The position numbers and the translations under genes were made by a program. A stretch of DNA of 11,380 nt from an uncultured Collinsella sp. (GTDB lineage Bacteria > Actinomycetota > Coriobacteriia > Coriobacteriales > Coriobacteriaceae): the NCBI GenBank assembly GCA_900549195.1, contig URNK01000044.1, forward strand, positions 1-11,380, written 5' to 3'. The notes below the pieces were generated by a model. That model had not been told where the DNA came from, made no database searches, and saw only the letters and a list, made by a program, of their open reading frames with translations. Every line of letters starts with the position of its first letter. Positions within the stretch are counted from its first letter, which is position 1. This document shows positions 1 through 6,405 of this stretch, piece by piece.

Positions 1-25
1 GCTCGGAGATGTGTATAAGAGACAG
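1..25 (+). other. Nextera transposase adapter remnant (non-genomic)
   Basis: Positions 7-25 read AGATGTGTATAAGAGACAG, the 19-bp Tn5 mosaic end used in Illumina Nextera libraries, and positions 1-6 (GCTCGG) match the adapter bases that precede it in the read-2 transposase oligo. The adapter also puts a TAA stop (16-18) in the frame of the following dehydrogenase. This is untrimmed library sequence at a contig end, not biology, and the genomic sequence starts at about base 26. Confidence 0.96.
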
Positions 26-291
26 AGGCTACGGTCATGATGTTCGGCCTCACCAAGCCCGATGAGACAATCACCGTCAAGCCCTTCGAGGTCTTCCAGA
101 AGGAGCTTGTGCTTACCTCGTCCTACATCAACCCTTATACGCAGCGTCGCGCGCTCGAGCTCATCGACTCTGGCAGGCTCGACGTATCCTCGATGGTCGC
201 CAAGGTGGCTTCCCTCGACGAACTCGGCGCCATCCTGTCAGACCCAGCTCTGCGTGCCATGGGTAAATATATAATCGACCCCAGCAAGTAA
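26..291 (+). CDS. Zinc-type medium-chain alcohol/polyol dehydrogenase, C-terminal fragment
   Basis: Only the last 87 or so codons of this gene are present; the first complete genomic codon is GCT at 28-30 and the stop is TAA at 289-291. The fragment has the C-terminal pattern of zinc-dependent medium-chain dehydrogenases of the sorbitol/threonine/butanediol dehydrogenase type: a hydrophobic strand ending in MMFGL, a P-x-E-x-F-x-KEL segment, SSYINPYTQRRALELI, and a final helix before a basic YIIDPSK end. In the family this part finishes the Rossmann domain and packs back on the catalytic domain. Zinc ligands and the nucleotide-binding glycines would lie upstream and are missing, so the substrate cannot be assigned. 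The 5' truncation is an assembly/adapter artefact, and the ATG codons at 37 and 40 are internal, not starts. The GntR regulator that follows may control it. Confidence 0.85.
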
Positions 292-304
292 ATCGATCGA
301 CACC

Positions 305-336
305 TGCGCGAGCGGTCCTCATCCACCGCTCGCGCA
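305..336 (+). terminator. 12-bp perfect hairpin between dehydrogenase and GntR gene
   Basis: TGCGCGAGCGGT (305-316) and ACCGCTCGCGCA (325-336) are perfect reverse complements around an 8-nt loop, starting 14 bases after the dehydrogenase stop and ending 9 bases before the Shine-Dalgarno of the regulator. There is no T-run behind it, so it is not a textbook intrinsic terminator. It could slow or partly end transcription, protect the 3' end of the dehydrogenase mRNA, or act as an operator for the regulator. Confidence 0.5.
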
Positions 337-356
337 CTCAGCTCTAGGAGACCGTC

Positions 357-1112
357 ATGGCGCGAGCCATCTTCCAAACTATTTATGACAACGTGAAGCA
401 GTCGATTGACGACGGCACATACGCCTATCAGAGTTATCTGCCTTCGGAGACCGAGCTCACGCAGCTGTTCGACTGTTCGCGCATGACGGTCCGTCGCGCC
501 ATCTCGATGCTTGCGGCAGATGGTTACGTGCTCCCCCAGCAAGGCAAAGGCATGCGCGTCATTCGCAACATCAGTGACGAGAAGAGTCGTGGTGGCGGCG
601 GACTCGAGACCTTTAAGGAAATCGCGGTCAACCGAGGCTTTGAGCTCAAGACTGTCACCACCGTCTTTGAGCTCCTCATCTGCAGCAAGGCGCTCTCCAA
701 GATTACCGGGTTTCCCGAAGGCTGTGAGCTCACACGCGCCAAACGCATCCGTTATGCAGACGGACAAGCCGTGTGCTCCGACGACTCCTATTACCTAAGC
801 TCACAGGTACCGGGGCTGACACCCGAGATTGTCAACGACTCGATCTATCGTTACCTCGAAGAAGATCTTGGCATTAAAATTGCCACGGGCAAACGCGATG
901 TAACGATCGAGCATCCCACGCCCGAGGATACGCGCGTGCTCGATCTCGACGACTTTAACGCACTCGCCGTTATACGCGGGCAGACCTACAACGCCGACGG
1001 CATCCTTATGGAATACACCGAGACCAAACAGGTCCCCGGGTTCTTTTTGCTCCATGAAACCGTGACGCGCAACGGTACCGGTCGAACCGGCCACCAAAGC
1101 AGCATGAACTAA
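357..1112 (+). CDS. GntR-family transcriptional regulator with UTRA ligand domain
   Basis: This is a 251-residue cytoplasmic repressor/activator of the HutC/TreR branch of the GntR family. Residues about 5-70 form the winged helix-turn-helix: the LPSETELTQLFDCSRMTVRR stretch is the classic family signature, followed by the ML-x-x-DGYV-x-x-x-x-GKG wing. Residues about 90-240 fit a UTRA effector-binding domain, with CELTRAKRIRYADG and a final segment carrying MEYTETKQVPGFF, comparable to the end of trehalose repressors. The start is fixed by AGGAG at 346-350, six bases before ATG. In this family the UTRA domain binds a small sugar- or amine-type metabolite and releases DNA. The effector is not deducible, but the preceding polyol-type dehydrogenase on the same strand is the obvious candidate target. 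It is the last gene before a strong terminator. Family assignment is firm; target and ligand are inference. Confidence 0.93.
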   Translation: MARAIFQTIYDNVKQSIDDGTYAYQSYLPSETELTQLFDCSRMTVRRAISMLAADGYVLPQQGKGMRVIRNISDEKSRGGGGLETFKEIAVNRGFELKTVTTVFELLICSKALSKITGFPEGCELTRAKRIRYADGQAVCSDDSYYLSSQVPGLTPEIVNDSIYRYLEEDLGIKIATGKRDVTIEHPTPEDTRVLDLDDFNALAVIRGQTYNADGILMEYTETKQVPGFFLLHETVTRNGTGRTGHQSSMN

Positions 1113-1121
1113 CCATTTATT

Positions 1122-1193
1122 AGTTGCGGTGGAATAGTTCCTAGAATGGCCAGCTTAAGGGCAAAACAGGAACTATTCCACCGCAACTTTTTT
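1122..1193 (+). terminator. Long-stem intrinsic terminator / interspersed inverted repeat
   Basis: AGTTGCGGTGGAATAGTTCC (1122-1141) is perfectly complementary to 1169-1188, giving a 20-bp stem with a 27-nt loop, followed by six T residues (1188-1193) in the + direction. It starts 9 bases after the stop of the GntR gene and separates it from the convergent Fe-S gene. The T-run exists only on the + side, so it mainly serves the regulator. A perfect 20-bp stem with a large loop is more than termination needs and suggests a mobile or repeated intergenic element. Confidence 0.8.
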
Positions 1194-1195
1194 GT

Positions 1196-1222
1196 CCGGC
1201 GGGGCAGTACCTGTCCCACCGG
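1196..1222 (-). repeat. REP-like hairpin, copy 1
   Basis: CCGG-C-GGGG-CAG-TAC-CTG-T-CCC-A-CCGG folds into a nearly continuous hairpin with a 3-nt loop, one C/A mismatch and one G-T wobble. On the - strand it contains GGGACAGGTAC, which matches the core of two other small hairpins in this window (around 3747-3777 and 11088-11114). It sits between the convergent ends of the regulator and the Fe-S gene, the usual place for REP-type elements, and could add to termination of the Fe-S gene. Confidence 0.5.
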
Positions 1223-1243
1223 CCATCATTTACGCTCTTTTAG

Positions 1244-2497
1244 CTAATCCGCGAGCTTTTCCACCTGGTCGAGCATCTTATCGAGCTTGGCCTTTGCCTC
1301 GGCCTTGACCTTCTCAGCTTCTTCGTGAGCTTTCGCCCTCTGGGCGGCCTTTTCCTCGGCCTCGGGGTCGACAACGACCAGATTGGACGCATCGTGCTCG
1401 ACCAGCTTGAGCGCATGCTCGGGACACACCTTGACGCAGGCTCCGCAACCTAGGCAATACGTGGACTCCAGTGCAAAGCGACCGCTTCCCACCAAATCGC
1501 AGGCAAACGTGGGGCACACGTTGACGCACTCGCCGCACGACGTGCACTTGTCAAAATCGCATTCCGGTGTGCTCACCTGCATATTCTGGGCAAGCTCGGG
1601 GTGGTTCTGCAACGTCGAGAGCACCAGCTGCCGCCCGTGCGTGAGCGAACGGCGACGCTTGGTCGTCGTGGTGCCGCACATGGTGTTGAGCGTGCGCTCG
1701 AGCTGCGTGATCTGGTGACGGTGAGCCTTCAACTTCTGCGTCACCGAGGCCAGCGCCGCCGTCGCCGGATTGAGCTTGGTCACCGTCAGGCCCGTGGTGC
1801 GGGCAATCTTATCCATGTACTCCTTGCGCTCGTACTCGCGGCGCTTATGGCATTTGAGGCTCTTGGGGTCGACCTCCAGGCCCATGCCCGTACCCGCCCA
1901 CTCCTCGGCGGTAGCAATGGCCTCGCCCAGAATGTCCTCGCCACCGGTGTTGCGGCACTTATCGCACACGCCCAGTGGCAGGTAGACGCTCACGTTGGGA
2001 TAGTCCGCCAGTACCGAGAACCAGGTCTCGGCCGTAATATCGCCCACGCAGGCAACGACGACCTCGTTCTCGCGCGGCATGCGTTTGAGGGCACGCGTGC
2101 AGGTGACGTAGGCGGTCTCGTGGCTCGTAGCAGCAGAGACGATATCGTCATACAGGTTTTTAGGCGCCAGGCGCGGCGAGATGATCGCCTCGGTCGGGCA
2201 GGCAGCGGCGCACAGGCCGCACTTGCGACAAGAGTCGAGGATCTCGATAGCGTCTTCCTCGACCTCGATGGCGTTGACCGGGCACACGTCCATGCACGCG
2301 GTGCAGCCGCTCTTTTCGTTTTTGCAGGTCAGGCACGGAATGGTGTTGCCGCGCGGGCGCTCCTTGTAGTCGGCAGGATTCCACTGCGGCGCCGACGGAT
2401 CGAGTGCATCGGTCACGCCGCCAAGCGGGTTTTTAAGAAAGTCGAAACCCTTGCTGATCTCGATAATGTCATCAAACAGATCGTGTTCCTGCGCCAT
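1244..2497 (-). CDS. Four-cluster [4Fe-4S] ferredoxin-domain protein
   Basis: This is a 417-residue iron-sulfur protein with two separated ferredoxin modules. The N-terminal module has CLTCKNEKSGCTACMDVCP (residues 55-73; Cys 55, 58, 65, 68 and 72) and CRKCGLCAAACP (90-101). The C-terminal module has CTSCGECVNVCP (318-329) and CLGCGACVKVCP (348-359). Between them is a region of about 220 residues with further cysteines (133, 150, 178, 181, 216; GVCDKCRN) that might bind another cofactor and that I cannot name. The tail (about 379-415) is Ala/Lys/Glu-rich and probably coiled coil. No signal peptide or membrane segment is visible, so it is likely a cytoplasmic electron carrier or an oxidoreductase subunit; the partner is unknown. 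The ATG at 2497 is preferred because GGGAGGGG lies just upstream; a TTG at 2527 would add ten residues with no good ribosome site. It is convergent with the GntR gene. Confidence 0.88.
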   Translation of the reverse strand: MAQEHDLFDDIIEISKGFDFLKNPLGGVTDALDPSAPQWNPADYKERPRGNTIPCLTCKNEKSGCTACMDVCPVNAIEVEEDAIEILDSCRKCGLCAAACPTEAIISPRLAPKNLYDDIVSAATSHETAYVTCTRALKRMPRENEVVVACVGDITAETWFSVLADYPNVSVYLPLGVCDKCRNTGGEDILGEAIATAEEWAGTGMGLEVDPKSLKCHKRREYERKEYMDKIARTTGLTVTKLNPATAALASVTQKLKAHRHQITQLERTLNTMCGTTTTKRRRSLTHGRQLVLSTLQNHPELAQNMQVSTPECDFDKCTSCGECVNVCPTFACDLVGSGRFALESTYCLGCGACVKVCPEHALKLVEHDASNLVVVDPEAEEKAAQRAKAHEEAEKVKAEAKAKLDKMLDQVEKLAD

Positions 2498-2537
2498 GCG
2501 CGGCCCCTCCCTGAGCAGTGCAAACAAGCAAGAGATA

Positions 2538-2568
2538 ATGATACGCTATCGGCCCACGCCTCGGGCAA
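2538..2568 (-). promoter_or_regulatory. Possible promoter of the Fe-S gene
   Basis: Reading the - strand, TTGCCC (2568-2563) and TATCAT (2543-2538) lie 19 bases apart, about 40 bases before the chosen start codon, inside the 150-bp gap after the second glycerol dehydrogenase. The spacing is one or two bases long and the -35 match is only partial. The same gap also holds an imperfect 8-bp hairpin (2618-2641) without a T-run. Confidence 0.25.
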
Positions 2569-2647
2569 ATTACACGCGGCGCACCTTTGAGGCAAATAGT
2601 CTATGGCCTATCGCCGCCTCGATTGCACAAGGTCAATCAAGCGCCAA

Positions 2648-3715
2648 TTATGCCTCGCACATGAGCTGCACGAGCTTTTGTTTGGTCATCTTTGCCTGCT
2701 CGTTGGCCATATTACGCTCATTTCTAAAGACCGCATTTGCAACACTCTGCAAATCGGCATCCGAAATCTCGCCAAGGCCCAGCTCCTCAAGCGTCGTCGG
2801 CAGACCGACGCGTTGGCAAAACTCGAGCACCTGATCAAGCTCGGGCGCACGCTCCAGGCGCAGCTGCACCACCAGGCCAAACGCCACGGCCTCACCATGC
2901 ATGGCCTTGCACTCGGGCAGAATCGTCAGGCCGTTGGCTATGGCATGGGCAAGTGCTAGGCCACCGCTCTCAAAGCCAACACCCGAGAGCAGAATATTGC
3001 ACTCGATCAGGCGCTCAACCGCCGGCGATATACGGCCCTTTTTGAGATCGCGCTTGGCAGCGACGCCGCACTCCATGAGTGTGTCATAGCAGGCACGAGC
3101 CGCAACCAAGGCCAAGTGTCCCGGCGCGCCACCGTGCTCGTTGGCGCCGTGCGCCGCGGCGCACGAACGCGCCTCGAAATACGTTGCCAGCGCATCGCCC
3201 ATACCAGCGACCGTCATACGCAGCGGGGCCGCCGCGACCACGTTGGTATCGACCACGACCAAGTCTGGATTCTTCTCGAGCATCAGGTAGCGGTCGAACG
3301 ACCCATCCTCGTGATACAGCACCGAAATCGCGCTGCACGGACCGTCCATCGACGCCGCCGTGGGACATACGCACAACGGCAACTCGGCATAAAACGCAAC
3401 GGCCTTGGCGATATCGAGCATCTTGCCGCCGCCAATACCCACCACCATGTCGCAATACTCGGCCCGGGCTTCCTTAGCCATTTCGACAACGGCCTCTTCC
3501 GTACACGGACCGTTATAGATCTTAAAGAATGGCTCGCTTAGATCTTCGTCCAGAAATCCATCGACGATCTGCCTGCACAGCCGATCCTCGGTGCCCTGGT
3601 CAAACAAGACATAGGCGGCGCAGCCCAACCATGACAAATACCTGCCCTGACGCGAGAGCTCGCCCGGCCCCTGAACATACCGACCGGGACCGCCATATAC
3701 CATGGGAAGTGCCAT
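2648..3715 (-). CDS. Divergent glycerol dehydrogenase-like iron-containing alcohol dehydrogenase
   Basis: This is a 355-residue member of the GldA branch of the metal-dependent alcohol dehydrogenases and a clear paralogue of the next gene upstream. The nucleotide-binding loop is GIGGGKMLDIAKAVA (94-108). The pocket segment is AASMDGPCSA (120-129), with Asp124 matching GldA Asp121. The metal ligands are Asp174 (GMGDALATYFEA), His257 (LAHAIANG) and His273 (AMHGEAVAFG). The fold and NAD-dependent oxidoreduction of a small polyol follow from the family. Against the canonical neighbour, Ser-Thr-Asp becomes Ser-Met-Asp, HAIHNG becomes HAIANG, and the Asp/Gly-rich loop after the first ligand is replaced by an Ala/His-rich one. 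The substrate may therefore be another diol or hydroxyketone. The ATG at 3715 aligns with the paralogue's start and has GGGGCGG 8 bases upstream; a GTG at 3739 would add eight residues but lies against a hairpin repeat. It is probably transcribed separately from gldA. Confidence 0.88.
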   Translation of the reverse strand: MALPMVYGGPGRYVQGPGELSRQGRYLSWLGCAAYVLFDQGTEDRLCRQIVDGFLDEDLSEPFFKIYNGPCTEEAVVEMAKEARAEYCDMVVGIGGGKMLDIAKAVAFYAELPLCVCPTAASMDGPCSAISVLYHEDGSFDRYLMLEKNPDLVVVDTNVVAAAPLRMTVAGMGDALATYFEARSCAAAHGANEHGGAPGHLALVAARACYDTLMECGVAAKRDLKKGRISPAVERLIECNILLSGVGFESGGLALAHAIANGLTILPECKAMHGEAVAFGLVVQLRLERAPELDQVLEFCQRVGLPTTLEELGLGEISDADLQSVANAVFRNERNMANEQAKMTKQKLVQLMCEA

Positions 3716-3746
3716 ACGAGAATCCGCCCCTTCATTCACTCAACAT

Positions 3747-3777
3747 TGGTGCAAAGCAACCTGACCCCCTTGCACCA
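3747..3777 (-). repeat. REP-like hairpin, copy 2
   Basis: TGGTGCAA (3747-3754) pairs with TTGCACCA (3770-3777). On the - strand the interior reads GGGGGTCAGGTTGC, resembling the GGGGACAGGCACC interior of the hairpin after the murT-gatD fusion. It lies between the gldA terminator and the start of the second dehydrogenase, so it is part of that gene's upstream region. Confidence 0.5.
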
Positions 3778-3781
3778 TAGC

Positions 3782-3817
3782 AAAAAGGGGCAAAGCCATC
3801 TGCCGGCTTTGCCCCTT
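3782..3817 (-). terminator. Intrinsic terminator of gldA
   Basis: A perfect 13-bp stem (AAGGGGCAAAGCC at 3785-3797 with its complement at 3805-3817) around a 7-nt loop is followed on the - strand by TTTTTG. It begins 13 bases after the gldA stop codon and should end most gldA transcripts before the second dehydrogenase. Confidence 0.85.
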
Positions 3818-3829
3818 CCTTAGCTTGAT

Positions 3830-4930
3830 TTACTCATCCATGAGATAGTAGTGGCCCAGCGCGTCAGCACCCAGGATGGCGTTTGCGACCATCTCGGGCG
3901 TCACCTCAAACGGCATGTTGCACATGGTGTCCTCGGGCGCGCACGCGGCCTCGGCAACAATCATGGCCTTCTCGCGCGTAACCTCGGCAACGCCCAGCTC
4001 CTTCATCGTGACCGGCAGGCCCAGCTCAATGCAGAAGCCCAAGACTTCCTCAAGCTTCTCAGTCGGAGCATCCTCGAGTACCAGCTGGACGATAGTGCCA
4101 AAGGCGACCTTCTCGCCGTGATACATGCTGTGGCACTCGGGCAGCATCGTCAGGCCATTGTGGATGGCATGAGCAGCAGCAAGGCCCGAGCTCTCAAAGC
4201 CAATGCCCGAAAGCAGCGTGTTGGCCTCAATGATGTGCTCGACGGCAGGCGTGAGCGCACCCTTCTCCAGCGCAACCTTGGCCTTGACGCCATCGGCCAT
4301 AAGCGTCTCGTAGCAGAGCTTGGCGAGCGCCAGGCCGGCCATTCCGCCTTTGCCGCCGGCACAAGTACCACCGTCGGCATCATGCGTCGCCTGGGCCTCA
4401 AAGTAGGTTGCGAGCGCATCGCCCATACCGGAAACCGTCAGGCGCACTGGGCTCGCCGCGATAACCGTCGTATCCATCAGGACAATGTTGGGGTTTGCCT
4501 TAAGGAAGAGGTACTTGTCGAACTGGCCGTCATCGGTATAAAGCACCGAAAGCGCCGAGCACGGGGCGTCGGTCGAAGCAATGGTGGGGCAAATGATAAC
4601 CGGGGATTCCAGGTAATAGGCAACGGCCTTGGCGGTGTCGAGGATCTTGCCGCCACCGACGCCGACGATGATGTCGCAACCGTTGTCACGGGCGAGCGCA
4701 ACCAGGCGATCGACCTCGCCCTTGGAGCACTCGCCGTTAAAGTCCTCAAACAGCAGCTCGGCCTTAGCCTTGGCAAAGCCGCCCTCGATCTTGGCACCGA
4801 CGCGCTTCTTGCCCGAAGGCGTCACGATGACGAGGGCCTTAGCGCCGAGCGGCTCAACGTAAGAGCCGAGCTTGGCGAGCTCGTCCGGACCCTGGATGTA
4901 CTTGCTGGGGCTATTGAAAATTGCAGCCAT
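3830..4930 (-). CDS. gldA: Glycerol dehydrogenase (NAD-dependent)
   Basis: This is a 366-residue glycerol dehydrogenase that interconverts glycerol and dihydroxyacetone with NAD+/NADH in the cytoplasm. The length and every key position match the family: VGGGKILDTAKAVAYY (91-106) for NAD, ASTDAPCSALSV (118-129) with Asp121, and zinc ligands Asp171 (SGMGDALATYFEA), His254 (AAAHAIHNG) and His271 (MYHGEKVAFG). These residue numbers are the ones known for E. coli GldA. An insertion of Asp/Gly-rich residues at about 183-196 follows the first ligand. The ATG is at 4928-4930; a purine stretch (GGGATAG) just upstream is only a weak ribosome site. The gene lies between two intrinsic terminators, 83 bp downstream of the Fe-alcohol dehydrogenase, so it either relies on read-through or has a promoter hidden in the T-rich 4931-4960 stretch. 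The role is probably glycerol use, or redox balancing by reducing hydroxyketones. Confidence 0.95.
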   Translation of the reverse strand: MAAIFNSPSKYIQGPDELAKLGSYVEPLGAKALVIVTPSGKKRVGAKIEGGFAKAKAELLFEDFNGECSKGEVDRLVALARDNGCDIIVGVGGGKILDTAKAVAYYLESPVIICPTIASTDAPCSALSVLYTDDGQFDKYLFLKANPNIVLMDTTVIAASPVRLTVSGMGDALATYFEAQATHDADGGTCAGGKGGMAGLALAKLCYETLMADGVKAKVALEKGALTPAVEHIIEANTLLSGIGFESSGLAAAHAIHNGLTMLPECHSMYHGEKVAFGTIVQLVLEDAPTEKLEEVLGFCIELGLPVTMKELGVAEVTREKAMIVAEAACAPEDTMCNMPFEVTPEMVANAILGADALGHYYLMDE

Positions 4931-4946
4931 AACTATCCCATTCTCT

Positions 4947-4992
4947 AAAAGAAAAAAGAAAGGGGCTCCGTACGGATACGTGCGGAGCCCCT
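4947..4992 (-). terminator. Intrinsic terminator of the Fe-alcohol dehydrogenase gene
   Basis: AGGGGCTCCG (4961-4970) pairs perfectly with 4983-4992, and the inner bases (ACG/CGT, GATA loop on the + strand) extend the stem. On the - strand it is followed by TTCTTTTTTCTTTT. It lies 21 bases after the stop of the upstream dehydrogenase and directly precedes gldA. Confidence 0.88.
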
Positions 4993-5013
4993 CGTTACGA
5001 TAACAAGAGTCGA

Positions 5014-6237
5014 TTAGAAATCGATGTCGGTGTCGTAGTAGCAGGCCTTGAGGATCTTCTCGAAGTCGGCAGCCTTGGTCTCACGCGGGTTCTCCGGCGT
5101 GCAGGCGTCCTGCTCGGCGTTCGCGGCGATCTCGGGCAGCTTGGCGAGGAACTCCTCCTCGGAAACCATCTGCGGGTTCTCGGCGTCGACCTTCACGCCA
5201 CCATTCGCGTAATCCTTGATGGACTGCGGAATGTTGAGCTGATCGTTGAGGTCGCGAATCTTCTGAACGAGCGCAGCGATGAGCTCCTCGTTGGTCTCGC
5301 CGGGAAGGTGCAGGATCTCCTTGGCCACGTAAGCATAACGCTCGGCAGCACGCGGGTCCTTGGAGTTCCACTGGATGACCTTGCCCAGGTACATGGCGTT
5401 AGCAGCACCGTGGATGATGTGACCGTTCTCAAAGGCTGCACCGGTCTTGTGAGCCATGGAGTGAACGATGCCGAGCAGGCCCGAGGAGAAGGCGATACCG
5501 GCGATGCACTGAGCCTCGTGCATGTGCTGACGGGCCTCATGGTCGCCAGCATAGGACTTGGGCAGCCACTCGACGATCTCGCGGATGCCGTGCAGAGCGT
5601 TGGCGTCGGTGAACATAGAGGCGCAGGTGGAAACGTAGGCCTCCATGCAGTGGGTCAGAGCGTCCATGCCGGTATGAGCGCACAGCTTGGCGGGCATGGT
5701 GTAGGTGAGCTCGGGGTCGACGATGGCGACATCAGGAGTGATGTTGAAGTCGGCCAGCGGGTACTTGATGCCCTTGGCGTAGTCGGTAATGACGGAGAAC
5801 GCGGTGACCTCGGTAGCGGTGCCGGAGGTAGAGGAGATGGCGCAGAAATGAGCCTTCTGACGCAGCTCAGGGAAGCTGAACGGCTGGATGATGTTGTCGA
5901 AGGACTCCTCGGGATACTCGTAGAAGACCCACATGGCCTTAGCGGCATCGATGGGCGAGCCGCCACCGATGGCGATAATCCAGTCGGGCTCGAACTCGCG
6001 CATGGCCTCGGCGCCCTTCATGACCGTCTCGATGGACGGGTCGGACTCGACGCCCTCGAACAGCTTGACCTCGAAACCGCCTTCCTTAAGGTCGTTCTCG
6101 ACGTCCTGCAGGAACCCGCCGCGGCGCATAGAGCTGCCGCCAGAAACGATGATGGCCTTCTTGCCCTTGAGGTTCTTCACCTCGTGGCGAGCGCCCTCAC
6201 CAAAGTACAGATCGCGAGGATTGGTAAAACGTCCCAT
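5014..6237 (-). CDS. Iron-containing alcohol dehydrogenase (class III, butanol/AdhE-C-terminal type)
   Basis: This is a 407-residue Fe-dependent alcohol dehydrogenase of the group that includes FucO, DhaT, butanol dehydrogenases and the C-terminal half of AdhE. Visible signatures are IAIGGGSPIDAAKAMW (88-103) for the nicotinamide cofactor, SSTSGTATEVTAFSVI (135-150), and metal ligands Asp192 and His196 (GMDALTHCMEAY), His259 (GIVHSMAH) and His276 (HIIHGAANA). The C-terminus has the CTPENPRET motif common near the end of this family. It should reduce an aldehyde to an alcohol, or the reverse, with NAD(P)H in the cytoplasm; the exact substrate is not readable. The ATG at 6237 is chosen because AGGAGG lies six bases upstream; a GTG at 6288 inside an inverted repeat has no such site. 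It is the first gene of the leftward group and ends at its own strong terminator. Confidence 0.93.
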   Translation of the reverse strand: MGRFTNPRDLYFGEGARHEVKNLKGKKAIIVSGGSSMRRGGFLQDVENDLKEGGFEVKLFEGVESDPSIETVMKGAEAMREFEPDWIIAIGGGSPIDAAKAMWVFYEYPEESFDNIIQPFSFPELRQKAHFCAISSTSGTATEVTAFSVITDYAKGIKYPLADFNITPDVAIVDPELTYTMPAKLCAHTGMDALTHCMEAYVSTCASMFTDANALHGIREIVEWLPKSYAGDHEARQHMHEAQCIAGIAFSSGLLGIVHSMAHKTGAAFENGHIIHGAANAMYLGKVIQWNSKDPRAAERYAYVAKEILHLPGETNEELIAALVQKIRDLNDQLNIPQSIKDYANGGVKVDAENPQMVSEEEFLAKLPEIAANAEQDACTPENPRETKAADFEKILKACYYDTDIDF

Positions 6238-6277
6238 ACTGTGCCTCCTAAACAAGCCCCTCTTAGACTTGCGTATA

Positions 6278-6304
6278 TAACGGAGCACCCAATTGGCTCC
6301 GTTA
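6278..6304 (-). promoter_or_regulatory. 9-bp inverted repeat in the leader of the Fe-alcohol dehydrogenase
   Basis: TAACGGAGC (6278-6286) and GCTCCGTTA (6296-6304) are perfect complements with a 9-nt spacer; the palindrome CCAATTGG (6289-6296) overlaps the spacer. It lies about 40 bases upstream of the start codon. It may be a protein operator or an mRNA leader hairpin. It has no T-run and is unlikely to be a terminator. Confidence 0.45.
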
Positions 6305-6342
6305 GGACCGGTTTGCGCGTTGCCGGCGATGACAATGCGCGA

Positions 6343-6368
6343 TGTCTAAACGTCTCAACGCTCAGACA
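6343..6368 (-). promoter_or_regulatory. 26-bp interrupted palindrome, candidate operator
   Basis: The + strand reads TGTCT-AAA-CGT-CTCA-ACG-CTC-AGACA: outer arms TGTCT/AGACA and inner arms CGT/ACG are symmetrically spaced. A dyad with equal 3-nt gaps looks like a dimeric repressor site. It lies just downstream of an A/T-rich box (TAAAAT, 6380-6375 on the - strand) that could be a -10 element. The cognate regulator is unknown; this does not match the Rex or FNR consensus. Confidence 0.35.
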
Positions 6369-6405
6369 AACACTATTTTACCGTTCTGGTTGGTCAGTTA
6401 TTCAC

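Noticed and set aside
2498..2527. Upstream TTG start for the Fe-S protein
   Set aside because: The ATG at 2497 has a strong GGGAGGGG ribosome site, which the TTG lacks.
1601..2590. Long + strand open frame of about 329 codons opposite the Fe-S gene
   Set aside because: It is antisense to a gene with four clear cluster motifs; Arg/Ala/His-rich translation is typical of the reverse strand of GC-rich coding DNA.
3716..3739. Upstream GTG start for the second glycerol dehydrogenase
   Set aside because: The paralogue aligns with the ATG at 3715, and the GTG abuts a hairpin repeat without a ribosome site.
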